A DNA stretch of 64,000 nucleotides from NCBI GenBank assembly GCA_023053575.1, contig JAKZAP010000004.1, positions 18,425,624-18,489,623 on the forward strand, in the 5' to 3' direction. The DNA comes from Branchinecta lynchi. Taxonomy: Eukaryota > Arthropoda > Branchiopoda > Anostraca > Branchinectidae. Below are positions 19,901-34,900 of this stretch, one piece after another (position 1 is the stretch's first letter; every line of letters starts with the position of its first letter). A program made the translations under genes and the position numbers. The notes beneath the pieces were generated by a model. It had not been told where the DNA came from, did no database searches, and saw only the letters and a list, made by a program, of their open reading frames with translations.

Positions 19901-22900
19901 TGATGACTCGCGAGAATACGAGGAGTGAGTCCCCGGGAGAAACAAAACGTGGGGACTCCTCAAGTGGAGTCCTCGGGGAACGGCGAGATTATGCATATAG
20001 TAGCTGCGTTCGTTGCACTCCGGGCTGTCTCTGGTGTTTTGTCACCAGTGTCCGGTTCTTCTCTTATAACGCGTTTGTTCACCGGTGAGTTGACGAAAAC
20101 TTGTTAACTCCTCGCCGAAGCCGGGCTCCCGAGCGGGTTCTGGTTAGTCCGCAACGGTCAGGTAAAACCGGACACCGTTCAAAAACGGGTTGTAAGACTG
20201 TTGAGTATATATATAGTGACCACTGGATGCAAAAACCGGTAAGAACTCCCTTGACAAAGAACGCAGCTAGTGACTCGTATACTCAGTCGCCGTGCACCAA
20301 GCGAAAAAACCAGACACGTCAACACATCAAACGTTTTTGATCGGGGTTCATGGGATTTGAGTAAATTTTTAGGTTCTGTTTGGGTAATATTTCATGTTCG
20401 TCACTAGGATATCCGGCATGTTTCGGACTTAGTAATAGCAAGAACAAATAACGAGTGCTCTTATTTGTTCTTGGTAATAGTGAGCGAGTAGCTTAAGCGT
20501 TTTTTTCCGCGGGGACCGTTTTTATACTTTATGTTCATTCAGAAGCTATTGACATGCTATTTCAGGCAGCTGCGCTGATTGACAGTTCTGAAGACCGTGA
20601 ACTTCTGAACAGGACTATCCAGGAGTATCTGAGGTAAGTTAGTCGTTCCCATTCCCAGGTGTCAAAGGTTAAAGGACCTGTCTTACCTACAATACTAATG
20701 CAACCTACTTGCGTAATCACTACATATATTTACCTGGTGACCCCTTTTCGTACGGTATATTCTAACCCCTCTAACAGAACCACGCTGATTTTGTCACTTG
20801 CCATGTTTTGCTACCTTCGATGTGTATCACGTTGTCGACGGCTGTCTGCCAGAAGTTTTTCGATCAGAAAAAACGGTTATGTAAATTGTTTCGCTTTTTT
20901 CGCTACAAGTCAACAGGTCTCGGAAAAGGCTTGAAACAACCAAAACCGTGGATTTTTTGAAAGCACAGCATAGCTTTAAAGTATTAAAAATTTTTAAAAT
21001 ACTTTAAGTTGAAGAGTAAATAGTGCGAGGTGTCCTTTATTGGAACTCGTATCCGTTTTACCGGTTATGCAGGTAGGCAGACTTAAAAATGTAAAAAAAA
21101 AAAATATTCCAGCGTCACCGTATCACCTTTTATTAGTACAACCACACAGATCAACAAGCACTGCTAAATTTCATCTGCGAATGACTAAATTACCTATCCT
21201 GTTATTTGTACGATAAGCTAAAGCTCTGCAATAACCCATTGATACTGAATCGTAAGTCAAAGAAGTCAGCAATAGCCAACCATAAGTCGCAAACTTTTCT
21301 CAAACTTCGTCTAAGAATTTGCCGCCAGAGGCAGCATTTTACTCATTCGGTAATAAGGAAAAGAGAAACTTCGAACAAGTGAATCTAAAGTGATAGCTTT
21401 TTTACTGGAAACTGCTTTATTGGAACTCGTATCCGTTTTACCGGTTATGCACGTGCCATTAGGCAGGCTATGAGTTCGAATTGCACCCTATGCAGACTTA
21501 AAAATGTAAAAAAAAAAATATTCCAGCGTCACCGTATCACCTTTTATTAGTACAACCACACACATCAACAAGCACTGCTAAATTTCATCTGCGAATGACT
21601 AAATTACGTATCCTGTTATTTGTACGATAAGCTAAAGCTCTGCAATAACCCATTGATACTGAATCGCAAGTCAAAGAAGTCAGCAATAGCCAACCATAAG
21701 TCGCAAACTTTTCTCAAACTTCGTCTAAGAATTTGCCGCCAGAGGCAGCACTTTACTCATTCAGTAATAAGGAAAAGAGAAACTTCGAACAAGTGAATCT
21801 AAAGTGATAGGTTTTAGGTTCTCCAGTCAGTCCAGAGCAACTCGGCATATTTACTTAGTTTCTCTCTATATCTATGTGAGCGTCTATGTCTACGAATCGC
21901 CTAAGATGTGGCCAGCACTGCTGCGTTTCTGATGGTGCCGGGAAAGGTTGTACATCAAGCGCCGGGATGTCGGTAGCCCCTCGATCATTCGGATAGGACT
22001 AGATACGCTCGGCTGGCACGGGAGAGAATTAGGTTGCGTTCCAGAAACTTCACAGTTGTTAACAACCGTCAACTTTATTTCGGGGCGGAGCTAACTGCTG
22101 CTTTAACGATCGTTAAATGTTTCCAGGTCTATGATTTTAAATTTTCCGGACGATGCTCACCAGCCATCGTTACAAAATACACCCCTCATAAAATTTCTCT
22201 CAGATTAGTTCTTTTTTGGCCGCTAGATGTTCTATCATAAAGAAAACAGGAACACATTACTTCTTGGTGTACGTTTATCCCACTTTGTTTGGCTATTTTT
22301 AATTCCTCTTAGGCCTAGCCATGTTTAAAACTGTTTAAAATGCCTCTTCCTCTGTTTTTGGAATCCCAAAACGTAAGTGAAGGGATACGTATGAAATCGC
22401 AAAAATGTCCGTCTGTCCGAAAACCGGAAAGTTTGTCAAAAGTAAAAGTTTTATTTGTAGTTGATTAGATATCCGTTTGGGGGGTAAAAAGAGATGCTGA
22501 ATCCGTGTATGACAGTCATTTTTTTACCTGGACATATAGCTCGACCGGAATCCGGCTGAAGCCGGAAACTTTGTTATAAGTTAAATTTTTACTGTAGTTG
22601 ATTAGATGTTCAGTACTGGGAGAAGTAGATACGATGAGTTCGTCTTTGAGCAATCTTTTTTCGCCGGAAAGTAGTTTCGGAATTCGGCCGAAACCGGAAA
22701 ATTGGCAGAAGTGGCAGGAGGTTTTTGTCAAAACAGATATGACTTATAGGGGTAAACAGACATGCTGAATCAATATCTGAGCTTGGTTTTCTCAGATGAT
22801 TAGCTATTTAGCCTTAATCTGTTTCTGAATTGTAATAGTAAAAATGTTCAAGGAGTCTGCTGAAGACTGATTCTGGCGAAGACAAGACCCAATTGTCTGG

Positions 22901-25900
22901 ATCATATATTTGAATTTTTGGGATCCCATCGAAACCTTTGGTCTTGTTGCTTTACCCGACTCTGTTCTGTCAAGCGTTATCAAGTTTGTCATTTCTGGCT
23001 TCCGACTTCAGTGCTGTGTGCTGGCTGACTTTTCCAAGGGGCTAATACGCGACTCGATATGAATCATCTTTTGGAGTCCAAGCCATCGGGTTCTTCAGTA
23101 AAGTTAAAAGTCTGACTGGAAAAAGTTCTCAACCAGTTGAATTCATGAAGGAGGAGCCACCAGAGCAAACTGCGAATGATTTAAATGCTCATTTCGCTGC
23201 AGTTGTGCAATCTTATCCACCTCTTCTACCTGAAGACCCTCCACAAAATTTGACTGCTCCTTCAAATGATAATTTAATGCCTGATATTTCTTTGTCAAGT
23301 GTAACCCGTAAACTTTCTGAGTTAAAAAGAACTTCTGTTGCTCCTTTTGATTTTGCAGTTGTTCTTGTTAAAGCATTTGCTAAAGAATTAGCTTTCCCCC
23401 TTCAGATAATTTACATTAACATAACGCGAACAGGTTATTTCCCAAAGAAATGGAAGAAAGATTTTATCACACACATTCCAAAGAAAGGAGCACCTACACT
23501 GTAAAGTAAAATACCCCTCTTTTTGTGAAATACGTTGCAAATGACACGGATTCCGTTTGCCCAGCTTTACTTTCTGAGCTTTAGAAAAGGCATACATCGT
23601 TAGATCAGGTTGAAAGATAGTGGAATGTGGGGGTACTTGTAAGAGTAAAGGCAACGTAATACATATAACGCTAGAAAAGGAAATTTATTTTCGTTCGATT
23701 TTGCAACTGGAAAACTCTTCAAACAAAAACGTTACCCTGGTCTTTTTTTCTCACGAACTTGTGTCACCGAATTCTATTGGCTCTCCTCTGCTACGACATG
23801 GTCATGAAGGCTCGAAATGACTCCTTTTCGGTTTAATTGAAGGTCTATATCTTGAAAAAAAAATAAAAGATCTGCCCACTTCAACGTTTTTACAAAAAGA
23901 GTTTCAGCTTGATGGCTAGTTTGTGACATTTTCTGTGAAACGTTTTTGTAAAAGAAACTGTTTTGAGCACTGTTTTAAGATCCGTTGAACAAAGTATAGG
24001 TTGCAAAAATGTTTCTGCAATAAACGTTTGTGGACCTTGAACCCCGAGTTCGAACTTTTTGCGGAGGCTATGTATTCGTCAATTCAGTTTCAGAAAACCC
24101 TACAATCGGTAACTACAATCGGAAAATTATGTGTCTCGATCAGAGGCATTACCAGCCAAAATATTTCGGGGAAGGGGGGAAGGTAATTGACTAATGGCTG
24201 GTCGTTTTACCGACTGTTTTAGCAGAGATACCGACAGTTTTTACGAATAATGTTTGTTTTGACGAAAAATCGACTGTTTTGAGGATTGAAAACTTTGTTT
24301 TTGTATTGACTGTATCCGTTTGACTATTTCCACAAATTGAATGGACACCCCCCCCCCCCCCCCTCCTCCATTCGTGGTGCCCCTGTTCTCGATTCTTGTT
24401 CTTGTTATCGCTTTGCTTTTAACCTTTACAACATCACTGTGATATCCATGTTTTATTGGGTTCTGGGGTAAATAGATAAAATTCATGAGGTAAAATCCAA
24501 GAAAAGAGCGTAGTTTAGTCGACAACCAAGGTCATTCAACAGGAAATAATTTATATATAATTTAGGGAAAAAAACCGTAAAAAACGGTCGAAGTGATCAA
24601 ACTTTTCCGAAAACAGAAAAGGGCATGAACGAAATAACTTAACACTGTGAGATACGGGACTTCCTAAAAGTGTGTTCTCGCCGTTCCCCGAGGACTCCTA
24701 AGGCGAGAATAGAGGGAGTCACTCCACGCGGACTCCGCCTAGGAAAACAACGAGAACACGGAGAATGCTTCTAAAATGGATTTTGTTAGAAAAAAAGAAT
24801 GTGCAGTTGACGAAATTACTAGATCCACTTTTTACATTGCACAAACACTGGCAAAAATTGATTCCCCTCCGAATATGAAAGGGAGTCCTTTTTGACGATG
24901 GTGATGATAATCAGAGCATTTCCCGCCCGTGGGGACCCGGGAGAATAGTGAGAGTGGTTCCGCGGGACAAACAAAAACGAAGCTACTCCTTAAGCGGAGA
25001 CCTCAGGGAACGTCGAGAACACGCCTTAAGTGAAGGCGTTTGTGAACCTGCAATTGGCTGGAAAAGGTATCCTAACTTTTTTGTGATCGTATGATTACAT
25101 TTTTCGCATAGGTGTTTGAAAAGATCTTACAGCTTAAAGTCTTCAAACTCTTATTACAAAAGCGAATTATGCTTTCTATTGGTTGGTTTTGCATAAAGTG
25201 TCATAGCCAATCAAAAGTAGAAAAGACTAATTTTTTCTTTAAAAAAGCAATTAACATCTTACTTTCACAACTCTGTTAGAAAAATATTATTGAACTAGTT
25301 GGTAACATTTCTACCATTAACAGGCTCATAATTGTCATCATAAGCCGATCATAGTCCTCTACCTCCCGCTGTTAAACTCATTTTGTTAGCTCCCTTCCAT
25401 GAAAGAAAATTCCGTTTTCTTCTTGTTTGTCGTGCCATCTTTCAAACTGAAAAGTGCGCGAATTGTGACTCATCACTATGGATCTGTATGGATCATTATA
25501 TAAATTTGTCGAAAAGGACAAAGATGTTCTGGAGTTCTGCCAGAGTAAGTAAATAGTCTAATCTCTGTTTTTGTTTTCTTCGTTAGCCTGTCACAGACCA
25601 ACTGGATGCGCGTAAGCTTTTCTTGGTTAGCTCAGGGTTCATCAGGGTTAGCTTGTCTCAGACCAACTGAATGCTCATAAGCTACAATCCTATTTGCATA
25701 AGCTTAGTGAAGAAATGATTTCTTAATTCACTTGATTAATTTCTTTTGATAATTCTGTGAATAATTTCTGAACTCTTTCTAATACCAATCTAATTTAATA
25801 CCAATCAGTTTTACTTTCACCTGACTAACTTACCTGACCAAACCCAGCAAATCAGCATTAGAACTTAGCCTAGTCTGGTGAATGCTATGCTGTGCAGATG

Positions 25901-28900
25901 CTGTGTCACCTGAAAGGTTGAGGTGTAAATACTATGGTTATAAATTCTACAGTGAGTTGTTTCTTGAGAAACATTAGGTGATAGATGTTTCGTTCATGTG
26001 GAGATTGATGGAGATACGCTTTTCTGCCTTTTTTTTTGTCAGAAAAGATTTTGTATAGTAGTTTTGTAAGTCAAGTTTGGATGTCCACATCCAGTTGGTT
26101 CAGCCTTCTGATACTGTAAATCCCCCATTGTCTTGTCCTCGTCTTGTCTTGGGGTTTTTAATCCTACTTCATCTTCTGACACTGCATCCCTTCCTGAACC
26201 TTTACCTATCCCTCAGCCTCCCATACCATCTCAATTCCCAATTTTTGTTGTTGATGATACTGATATTGGAGAAAATGTTTGTTACTATTTTCTTGATGTG
26301 ACAGTTGAGCGGGAAGAAGCAAAGCTTTTCCTTAAGTAAGTAATTTATTTATGACCCACCATTTTGAAAAGGCAGAGTAAATGAAGAAAATAAACAAAAT
26401 AAACAAAACACATAAACACTCAGAAAAAAGATGGGCTACTTAATTTTTAATCTTCGGTCAGGAAGCAGCGGACGACTTTGTGCGCTGGTTGGGCCCTGTT
26501 GTCCATTATTTTTGAAAGCGATGAGAAAACACCCCAAAGGGTCACACTTGCATCTTGAATTTTTAATTTCTCCGTCGATGTATGGTTATGACATAATTTC
26601 GTTAAGTGGAGCAGGTGCTTCGCATATTTGATATAACATGATCTCATCTTTTTAATCTTCAGTATTAAGCTTCAATATCTCCACACAGTCAGTAAGAAGG
26701 CTTCTGAAGAAATTATTGCTGGAATTCAGAAACTTCAACCTTTATGTCAAGCACATTACCTTAATTACCTGAAATCGCACTTCCAGCAAGATAAGGTGGT
26801 GTTAACCTCCTGTAGAGTCTCTCGCTGGTTGGCGGCTTGATTGTCAGATCGTTGTTGTAACATCGGCTCACTGGCACTCCAGTGTAGCCGGCATTGATTG
26901 GTTGATAAATCTTGTTGTCACATCGGCTCACCGGAATCCCAGTGCAGCCGACATTCAGCATTTCGCCAGTCCTCGTCCACGCCTTTCTTGAAGCCATCCA
27001 GTGTTGCAGAGTTGATAGTTTTTTCGGAAAGGCTGAGAAAAACAAACCGAAACAAAAAACCGTACAGAGAAAAAACTGTGCCGCTCGCGTCGTTTACAGC
27101 TGGTTAGTTGGAGCTTCTTGGAATGGCCTCTCGTCGACTTTGATTGGGAGCTCTCGAATACCCCAGGAATAATGTCGGAGTCTAACAGCTTTTTTACCAT
27201 CAGGACGTCGCCGCGTTTACGTCGATACGAGAGGCTGGGAAGCTTCAGTACCCTCAACCGTTCGTGGTATTCTAGGGCTTTTAATTGTGGTGACATCTTA
27301 GTGGCTCTTCTTTGCACTCCCTCTAGGGCTTTGGCATCCATTTTGTGGTGGGGTGATGCAACAATCATGCCGTACTCAAGGTGGGGTCTCACAAGCGCAG
27401 TATAAAGCTTCTTAATGATCAAAGGCTTCCTAGAGGTGATGGTCCTTTTGACAAGTCCAAGGGCTCTGTTTCCTTTAGCAACTTGGTGGCGAGTGTGGGG
27501 ATGAAATTTAAACTGGTTGTCAATTGTGACACCCAGGTCCCTTTCCTCCTCCACACTTTCTAGGTCAATGTGGTTTTTGGATCCATTCGACATGGTGTAC
27601 GTATGTTGAGGGTTCTTAGGTCCAAGGTGAAGTACTTTACACTTCGCAGCATTGAGCTCCAAAAGCCACAGAGATGACCAGTTGGAAAGAGCATCAAGGT
27701 CAGCTTGCAGTTCAGATGTTTGTTTGTTGTTGGCAACAGGACCGAAAAGTTTTGAGTCATCAGCAAAGATTTTAAGGGTGTTTTGTACAACAGAGGGACA
27801 ATCATTTATATAGATGCTGAATAACGTTGGCCCAAGCTTGGTGCCTTGAGGAACGCCACTCAATACTGGACTTGGGTCGGAGAAGGATTGTGAGCCATGA
27901 CTATTGTAAATCATCACCCTCTGTGTACGTCCAGTCACATTGTTCTGGTTCTGACCCAGAAGCTTATGTTTATGTTCCATTTGAGAGGCTGGACTCAAAG
28001 AATGAGAGAATTGTTTTTTACCATTGCAACCTACATCTACCAACAGTTTGACCATATTGCTTTACAAAAGAGTTTTTTCAAGTGGAAAGGAAGAAATAAG
28101 AGAATGCTGTGGGTAAAGAGTATAATTACATGAAAATCTGTATGCTATGATGGGAGATCCTGAAATATTATCCTGGTAGTTTCAAGGAAAGAAGTACAAG
28201 GTTTCAGATACTGTAAGTTATACTGATGCTCCTTCTAAAAAGAATTTGTGTTGTGCTGCGTTAAGTTGTGCTGCGTTAAGTTGTGCTCTCTAATTTGTTG
28301 TTGATAAGTCTCAAGTTATCAATTCATCTTATTCTGGCTCAGCATTCAAAGTGGACTAGATTCTGTTAGTCCCCATTGTCTCAAAATCAACACAATCAAC
28401 ACTTATGTGTGTCTATAGACATACTTATAAGTCGGGTCTATAGGGCAATGGGTAACTTACATTTTCTATACTACCTGCAGGGAGCAGATTCCAGATTTTC
28501 TACTCGTCAACCTGAGAGCTATTTTACTATGTCTGTCAGATGTGCTGATGGTGAGACATAGGGGGAATAATAGAAACTAGTCCGCTTGGAAGTGGAAGTA
28601 CTTACTGTGATTTTTTTCTTGTTGTTTTATTTGTGCCATGATTTTAACTCGGTGTGATTTACTATGATTTGTTTCCCTTTCCAAAACCAATTTGACCTCA
28701 ATCTTTATGCTTATAAGCTTACTGTCATTATTTTCTTGATGAGCTATTTCGAAGATTACTGTGATTGTTTTCTTGATGCCTTATTTACGAGTTTCCGAAG
28801 CGTCCAAAGTTATATGTAATTATTAAAATCCATGGTTTCTTGAATAGCTCAGTTCTTATGTCACTTGCAGCTTTGCTCAAGTGCCATATACAGATCATTT

Positions 28901-31900
28901 TCGGTCTGTTGGTCGATCGGTCTGTCGGTTCACTGTTCTCGAGTTAGGGTACTTCCAGAAAGTTAGGACGATGAAGCTTGGCAGGCATATAAGGGACCCA
29001 AACAAACTGACTTGGAAATAGTCACTTCCCCAATCCGACCACCGAGGGGGGAATGGAGGGATGGAGAATCCGGAATGTTGAGGCATCTATAACTTTCGAA
29101 CGGGTTATAGGATCTTAATGAAACTTTACATTAACAATCTCGTGTCTCAGATCTCCCACTTCGAGTCCTGAACGGATCCGATGAATGTGGGGGGGGGGAA
29201 GTCGGAGGGGAGAACCGGAAATATTGTGACACGATTAGACTGGAGCGATTGGGATGAAACTTGGTGGGAAGAACAAGCACATGCCCTAGATACATCAGCG
29301 ACGGAGCCGGACCGGATTCGGACCCTGGGGGGGGGGGGGGGGGGGGAGGGGGGGGGCTAAGAAGATGAAAATTGGCTTGACCATTTGAGGCTTGAGATGA
29401 TTGGCTTAAAATAGTCAGTTTCCCAATGTGACCATCGTGGGAAGGGGGGGGGGGGGGTGGATAATCCGGAGTCTTGAGGCATGTATAACTTTCGAAGGGG
29501 TGATCGGATCTGAATGAAACTCGATATTTGGAAAAGCCTCGTATCTCAAATTTCCGAGATCAGTTCCGACCAGATCCCATGAATGTGGGTGTGGGTGGTT
29601 GGAGGGGAGAACCGGAAATCTTGTGACAACCTTAGAGTGGAGCGATGAAACTTGGTGGGAAGAGCAAGCACAAGCCATAGATACGTCACATTACCGGACC
29701 AGATTCGGGCACCATTGGGGGAGTTGTAGGGGGTGTGGGTCCGAAACTCCGGTCACCACGAGTTAAGGTACTTCCAGATCCGCAAGGACGATGAAACTCG
29801 ACTTTGAACATCAGAGACTTACCAAGATTGGCTTAAAAATTGTCATTTCTCAGATTCGACCATCCCTTGAAGTACTATTAAAGCAAAATATACTTTTTCA
29901 TCATCCCCATTAGCCCATGATCGTTTATGCCTCAAGGATTTTGCTAAGAAATGAATTTTTAGCCCCTTAAATTACATATCTTACCGAAAAGTAAAAAAAA
30001 CACTTTTGACCAAAAGATATAATTATATTCGTGATCCCCAAGGGCCCATGATCTATTTTGCCTCAAGGGTTGTGTGATTTCCTGAAAGTAATAACAGTTA
30101 TTTTGACCAAAATACATATTTTCATGATTTCGATGAGCTTATCATCATTTGTGCAAGAGTATTCGTTACGGATGAATGTTCTAGCGCCCTTAAAGTGAGC
30201 ATCATCACAGCCAAATGCATGAATAGAATAGTTTTTAAGAACGATCCATTCTCACGATTTCAAAGGACCCATGATCATTCTTATCTCAAGGGATTTGCTT
30301 ACAAATGACACAACTAACGCACGAATTGGCAAATTCCTATTTTCATCCTCTGATACAGCGTTGCAAGTGCCATATGAGCTTGTAGCTCTTGTCTTCTAAA
30401 CTCTTAATGAATAAAATATTAGCTTATAAAGTCATTATTGTTGACTATACATGTATATAAATGGTAACGGTGATAGGGATAGGAGAGGAATTTCTGTGAG
30501 ATTGCTGCAGTAAGAAGCCTTTTCAGAAAACTCACGTTTTTTCAAACGGCACGAATTAATACTTCTGGCACGAATTCCCGATGAAACGTTATGTAGCTGC
30601 AACCCTTCAGCATGCAACGCTGCCGGCCCTTTGAACCAGTTTTCCGATGAAACGTTACGTAGCTGCAACCCTTCAGGATGCAACGCTGCCGGCCCTTTGA
30701 ACCAGTTTTCTAAGAAACGCTAATGCAAATAGAAACACTTTCTCCTGCAACATATTCTTGTGCGGTACGTTTTCTCTCGAAACGGATTCGCTAAAACGGT
30801 TTATAGAAGAAACGCTTTACTAGAAAACTGGCAAATTCTGAAAACTGGTTCATAGGGCCGGCAGCGTTGCATATATAAAAAACGTTGCGTTTTACTTTAG
30901 AGTGTAATGATTTCTCTGGTGTACGGCCGATCACAGTTACATCAATTTTCCGCAGGATTTATGAAAGTTTTGTTGCAACATGGCTTAAAGCACCATGGCC
31001 ACTTCTAATGCTTTATTTTGTATTAAATGCTTCACAAATAAACATTTCCGACTTCCTTTAGAAGGCGCTACGAAAATCGGCCGTTTTCTTGTTATGCCTT
31101 GTCTTTACCTCTTTGGCATTTCGGCGATCCAAATCTTAGGAGCTGGGATATCCTGGCAGGAAATTCAAAAACTCCCAGCAATGCTTGATATAAAAGGATA
31201 TATTTGAGATGTCACCAATAAGTCAAGCCGCAGATGCAGTGTACCTGATTGTTCTAGTGTTTCATCAGAAGTTCCATACTTTAAGTGCCTATTAAACGTT
31301 TTTCTTTGTGGAATTGTGTTGTGAAGCTTGATTAACTTGCTTTATAAAATGTACCAGAATATGCAATAAGTTTATAAAAAATAACATAGCTACAAAAATC
31401 ATCAAAAAACAAATAGCCTATTCAAATCTGAATTAGACACGCTTATTTTGTGCATAAAATAAAGATCTACTAAGTGTTATAAGCAAAACCACTTTTACCT
31501 TTGTCCAAGCTAGTAAACTGAGCATGTACTGGCCCCAAAAATTACGCTTTGAAATATCACAGAGAGGAAACTGTTGAAAAAGCTGCTGAGCTAGGGGGTA
31601 AGCATTCTTGGTTGTTACAGAGTGGGATTGGGGTAGTTTGATGTGCCCATTGAACTTTAAAGAATATCTTTTAAAAGTAACTGATCGAAAGCAGTTTGGT
31701 AACATCCCTAAGTGTTCGACAGTCCACTACCTAGTTAATTTGATTGATTTTATTTTAAAACATCTAGATGAACCTGGAAAATGGATAAATTTAATTGCAA
31801 TTGATTTTAAAAAGGCATTTGACCTTGTTGACCTTAAAATTCTTTTAGGAAAAATGGCTGAAAAAATATTCCCAATTTTATCGTCAAAATCACCAAGAGC

Positions 31901-34900
31901 TTCTTGACAAACAGAGAGCAAACTGTAAAGTATAAAGGCCATTTTTCTATTTCGTTACCAGTTTTGTGGAGTTCCACAAGGAACTGTGATCGGTCCGCTG
32001 TGCTTCCTCCTCATGATAAATGAAATTGCTGCTGGGGTGGAGGATAGATGGAAATACGTTGACAATTTGTCCCTAGCGGAAGTCGTATCTGAGGATTTGA
32101 AAAGCAACGCTGACGGTTTCATCGACCAGGTTACCTCAGAGGCGGCTGAAATGAATATGGTTGTGAATAAAGATAAGTGCTCGGTTACGACTTTTTCTTT
32201 TCTTAAGAAAACTCGGCCGTCTTTCGAACCTCCTAACGACCCTGGGCTCATCAGTGATAAGACAACGCTACTAGGTGTAGTGATCACTGATCTCTTCTGA
32301 CCTTTCATGGCATGAAAATACGAAGACAATTGTAAAGAAAGCTAACAGCGCAATTTAAATGCTAAAAACACTGAAAAAGTTTCGGGTTCCTAAGGACAAG
32401 CTAAAGCTAATGTTTTGCTCTTTCATTCCACCCTTAGTCGAATACGCTTGTCCGGTCTGGCACTTTGCTCTTACCCAAGGTGAAACTGATAAAAATAGAG
32501 CGAGTTCAGAAGAGATCGCTGCAGATCCCCCCCCCCCCCCTACCATACTCTTTTTACATGAAAGAATTTAAAATTGAGTCCCTTTCTTCCCGCCGCGGAA
32601 AACTATGCCGTAACTTTGGCTCCTCCCTTCTCCAGAACCCTATGTACCGTTCATTCCTTCCCCCACCCTTTGTTCCTGTAAGATCTCGTCCCCCACGAGA
32701 GGTGGCTGCGAAGGTTCCCAAACTGACCCCAATCTACTGTAACACCAGGCGTTACAGTAGAAGCTTTGTGCCGAGCTTTGTAAAGCAGTATAATGATCTT
32801 TAGTTTTCTGCCCTGTTATTTTTTTCTGTTCAAAACTTATTTTATTTTTGTTCATGACTAAAAAACCCATCGTATTTGGGCTCTGCCCACGAGAGATATG
32901 TTTTGCTTTATCATCAAATAAATTGAAAAAATAGCTTATTCACCCTTCAGATAACTTATACCAAGATCTCACGTGTGATTGATATTGTTCCTGTAGCGCG
33001 TCTGGCGTCAATTCGTCATCGGATTGTATGAGGGACGTATAGTTAACAATCTTTAAGCTCTGGAACGGAAATCGTAGGTGGGCGGAGCTGAAATTTCGAA
33101 ATCAGAAACCTGGGAGGCAAAAAGTTAACAACTGCTAACAATCTGTTAACAATCGTTATGTTCTGGAACGCAACCTTACCTTTGCCCTCTTTGCAGTTTG
33201 CAGGAAAAGGATTTGACCCACTTCCTCTTAGACTGTCAAGAGCTTTAGCATTTGAGGGTAAACAAAAATTCGGGGTGGGTTGGCGTCGCTTCTCAGTATC
33301 CTGAGATCTATGACTCCCAACTTCATCGTAGAAGTCTGCAAATATGCAATTAAATTCTTTCAGGCTTAGGACAGAAAGATTAGCTTAGTTTACGTAATAG
33401 TTCTAGTAAAAGGTGTAAAAGTTTATTCGTTTGGTGATATATGTACTCAATCATGAATGGCCGTTTGGCTTAATAAACAAACGTTTTATTATTATCAATA
33501 TACTTGGCCCATTGTCCAGAGGCACTAGGACCAGGTTCATAAGGTGCCGGTATGTGGCTACACTGTTCAGAGTTGGCGTGGGATGCAGAGTTGATCATGA
33601 GACGGGAATATGATGATATGATATGATATTTATTACCTTAAAAGCCAAGGGCCATGGCAATACAAACAAACGGACACACAATAATGAACTCATTTCTAAC
33701 TACGACTAAAACTACAAAAAATGATCTCTATGTATCATTGACAGCTTGAGGAATCTACCCACTTTCTTTATAGTAGCATAACACTCAATCTTAAATATTT
33801 GCTCCATCCATTCTTGATCACACTCATTTACTCCAAATATTTCACTTCTCAAATCATTGAGTTCCCTATAATCACACATAAGATGTCGTACACACTCATT
33901 CATATCTCCACACATGGGGCAGAAATAAGGACCAATTCTCCCAATCGGCCTTATCTCTCAGCGGTAAAATATCAGCACGCATACTAATTAATAGTTTCAA
34001 TTCCTCCCTGTCTAAACCGGCTTTAAAATAAACACATTCAACACAAAACCTTAGAGTTTTTGAACTATCTCTGTAGACATACTTTTTACTTTTCTAGCTA
34101 CTTTCCCTAGCTCAAACTCATGACAAATACCCTCATTCCACCTATCACCGACCCCGCACTCATCTAAAATTTCTGAACCTGATACGCCCATGAATCCTTA
34201 CTTGTGTCCCTAAGGGACTCCAGAAACGCCGCTTTCAACATTCTAACACGTGGAAGACGAATTATCTTCTCCCAAAAACTTACCATACTCAGTAGACGCC
34301 TACATCTAAAACTTCCTAAACCTAGGTCCCCCTAACTACTAAACTATTAGTCTTACTACTATTAGTCTTACTACTACTCAGTCCTAATGATCTTTTGAAA
34401 TAATTCAACTGTATCTGCTCCAACTTACCTGCCTTATGGAACCCACAAACTTCTAATGAGTAATGCATAACCGACAATGCCTTCGTGTAGAATACCTCTT
34501 TCTGTATCTTAATGTTATTTCAAACGGCTTCCTAGAACTAGATTAATACACTTTTTCCCCTTCATCTCTGCCTGTTACACATGCTTTCCAAATATCCCTC
34601 CTTTTGCTCGCAATTTACACCCCATGTACACCCATTCTTCCCTAACTTCTATATGCTTCTCCCCGTATTGAAACTTATCACATTCTTTCAGTCTACCACC
34701 TTTTCTAAACACCATCACAGCTGCTTTGCCAACATTCAATGTTAACTCTTGAACTATGACTCTCTAACTAAGATACTTATTATTTTCGTCCTTGATAGGA
34801 TGTACTTACAATCAAGCTTCACTGAGGAAATCGGTACTTGAAACCGTTACTTGCGCTTTGTTGGTTGGCTTGAAAGCAAATGAAACGGCATCCTCATTTA

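Noticed and set aside
31000..31207. 70-codon frame with a hydrophobic middle as a small membrane protein
   Set aside because: No splice context, no homologue recognised, and frames of this size are common in the window.
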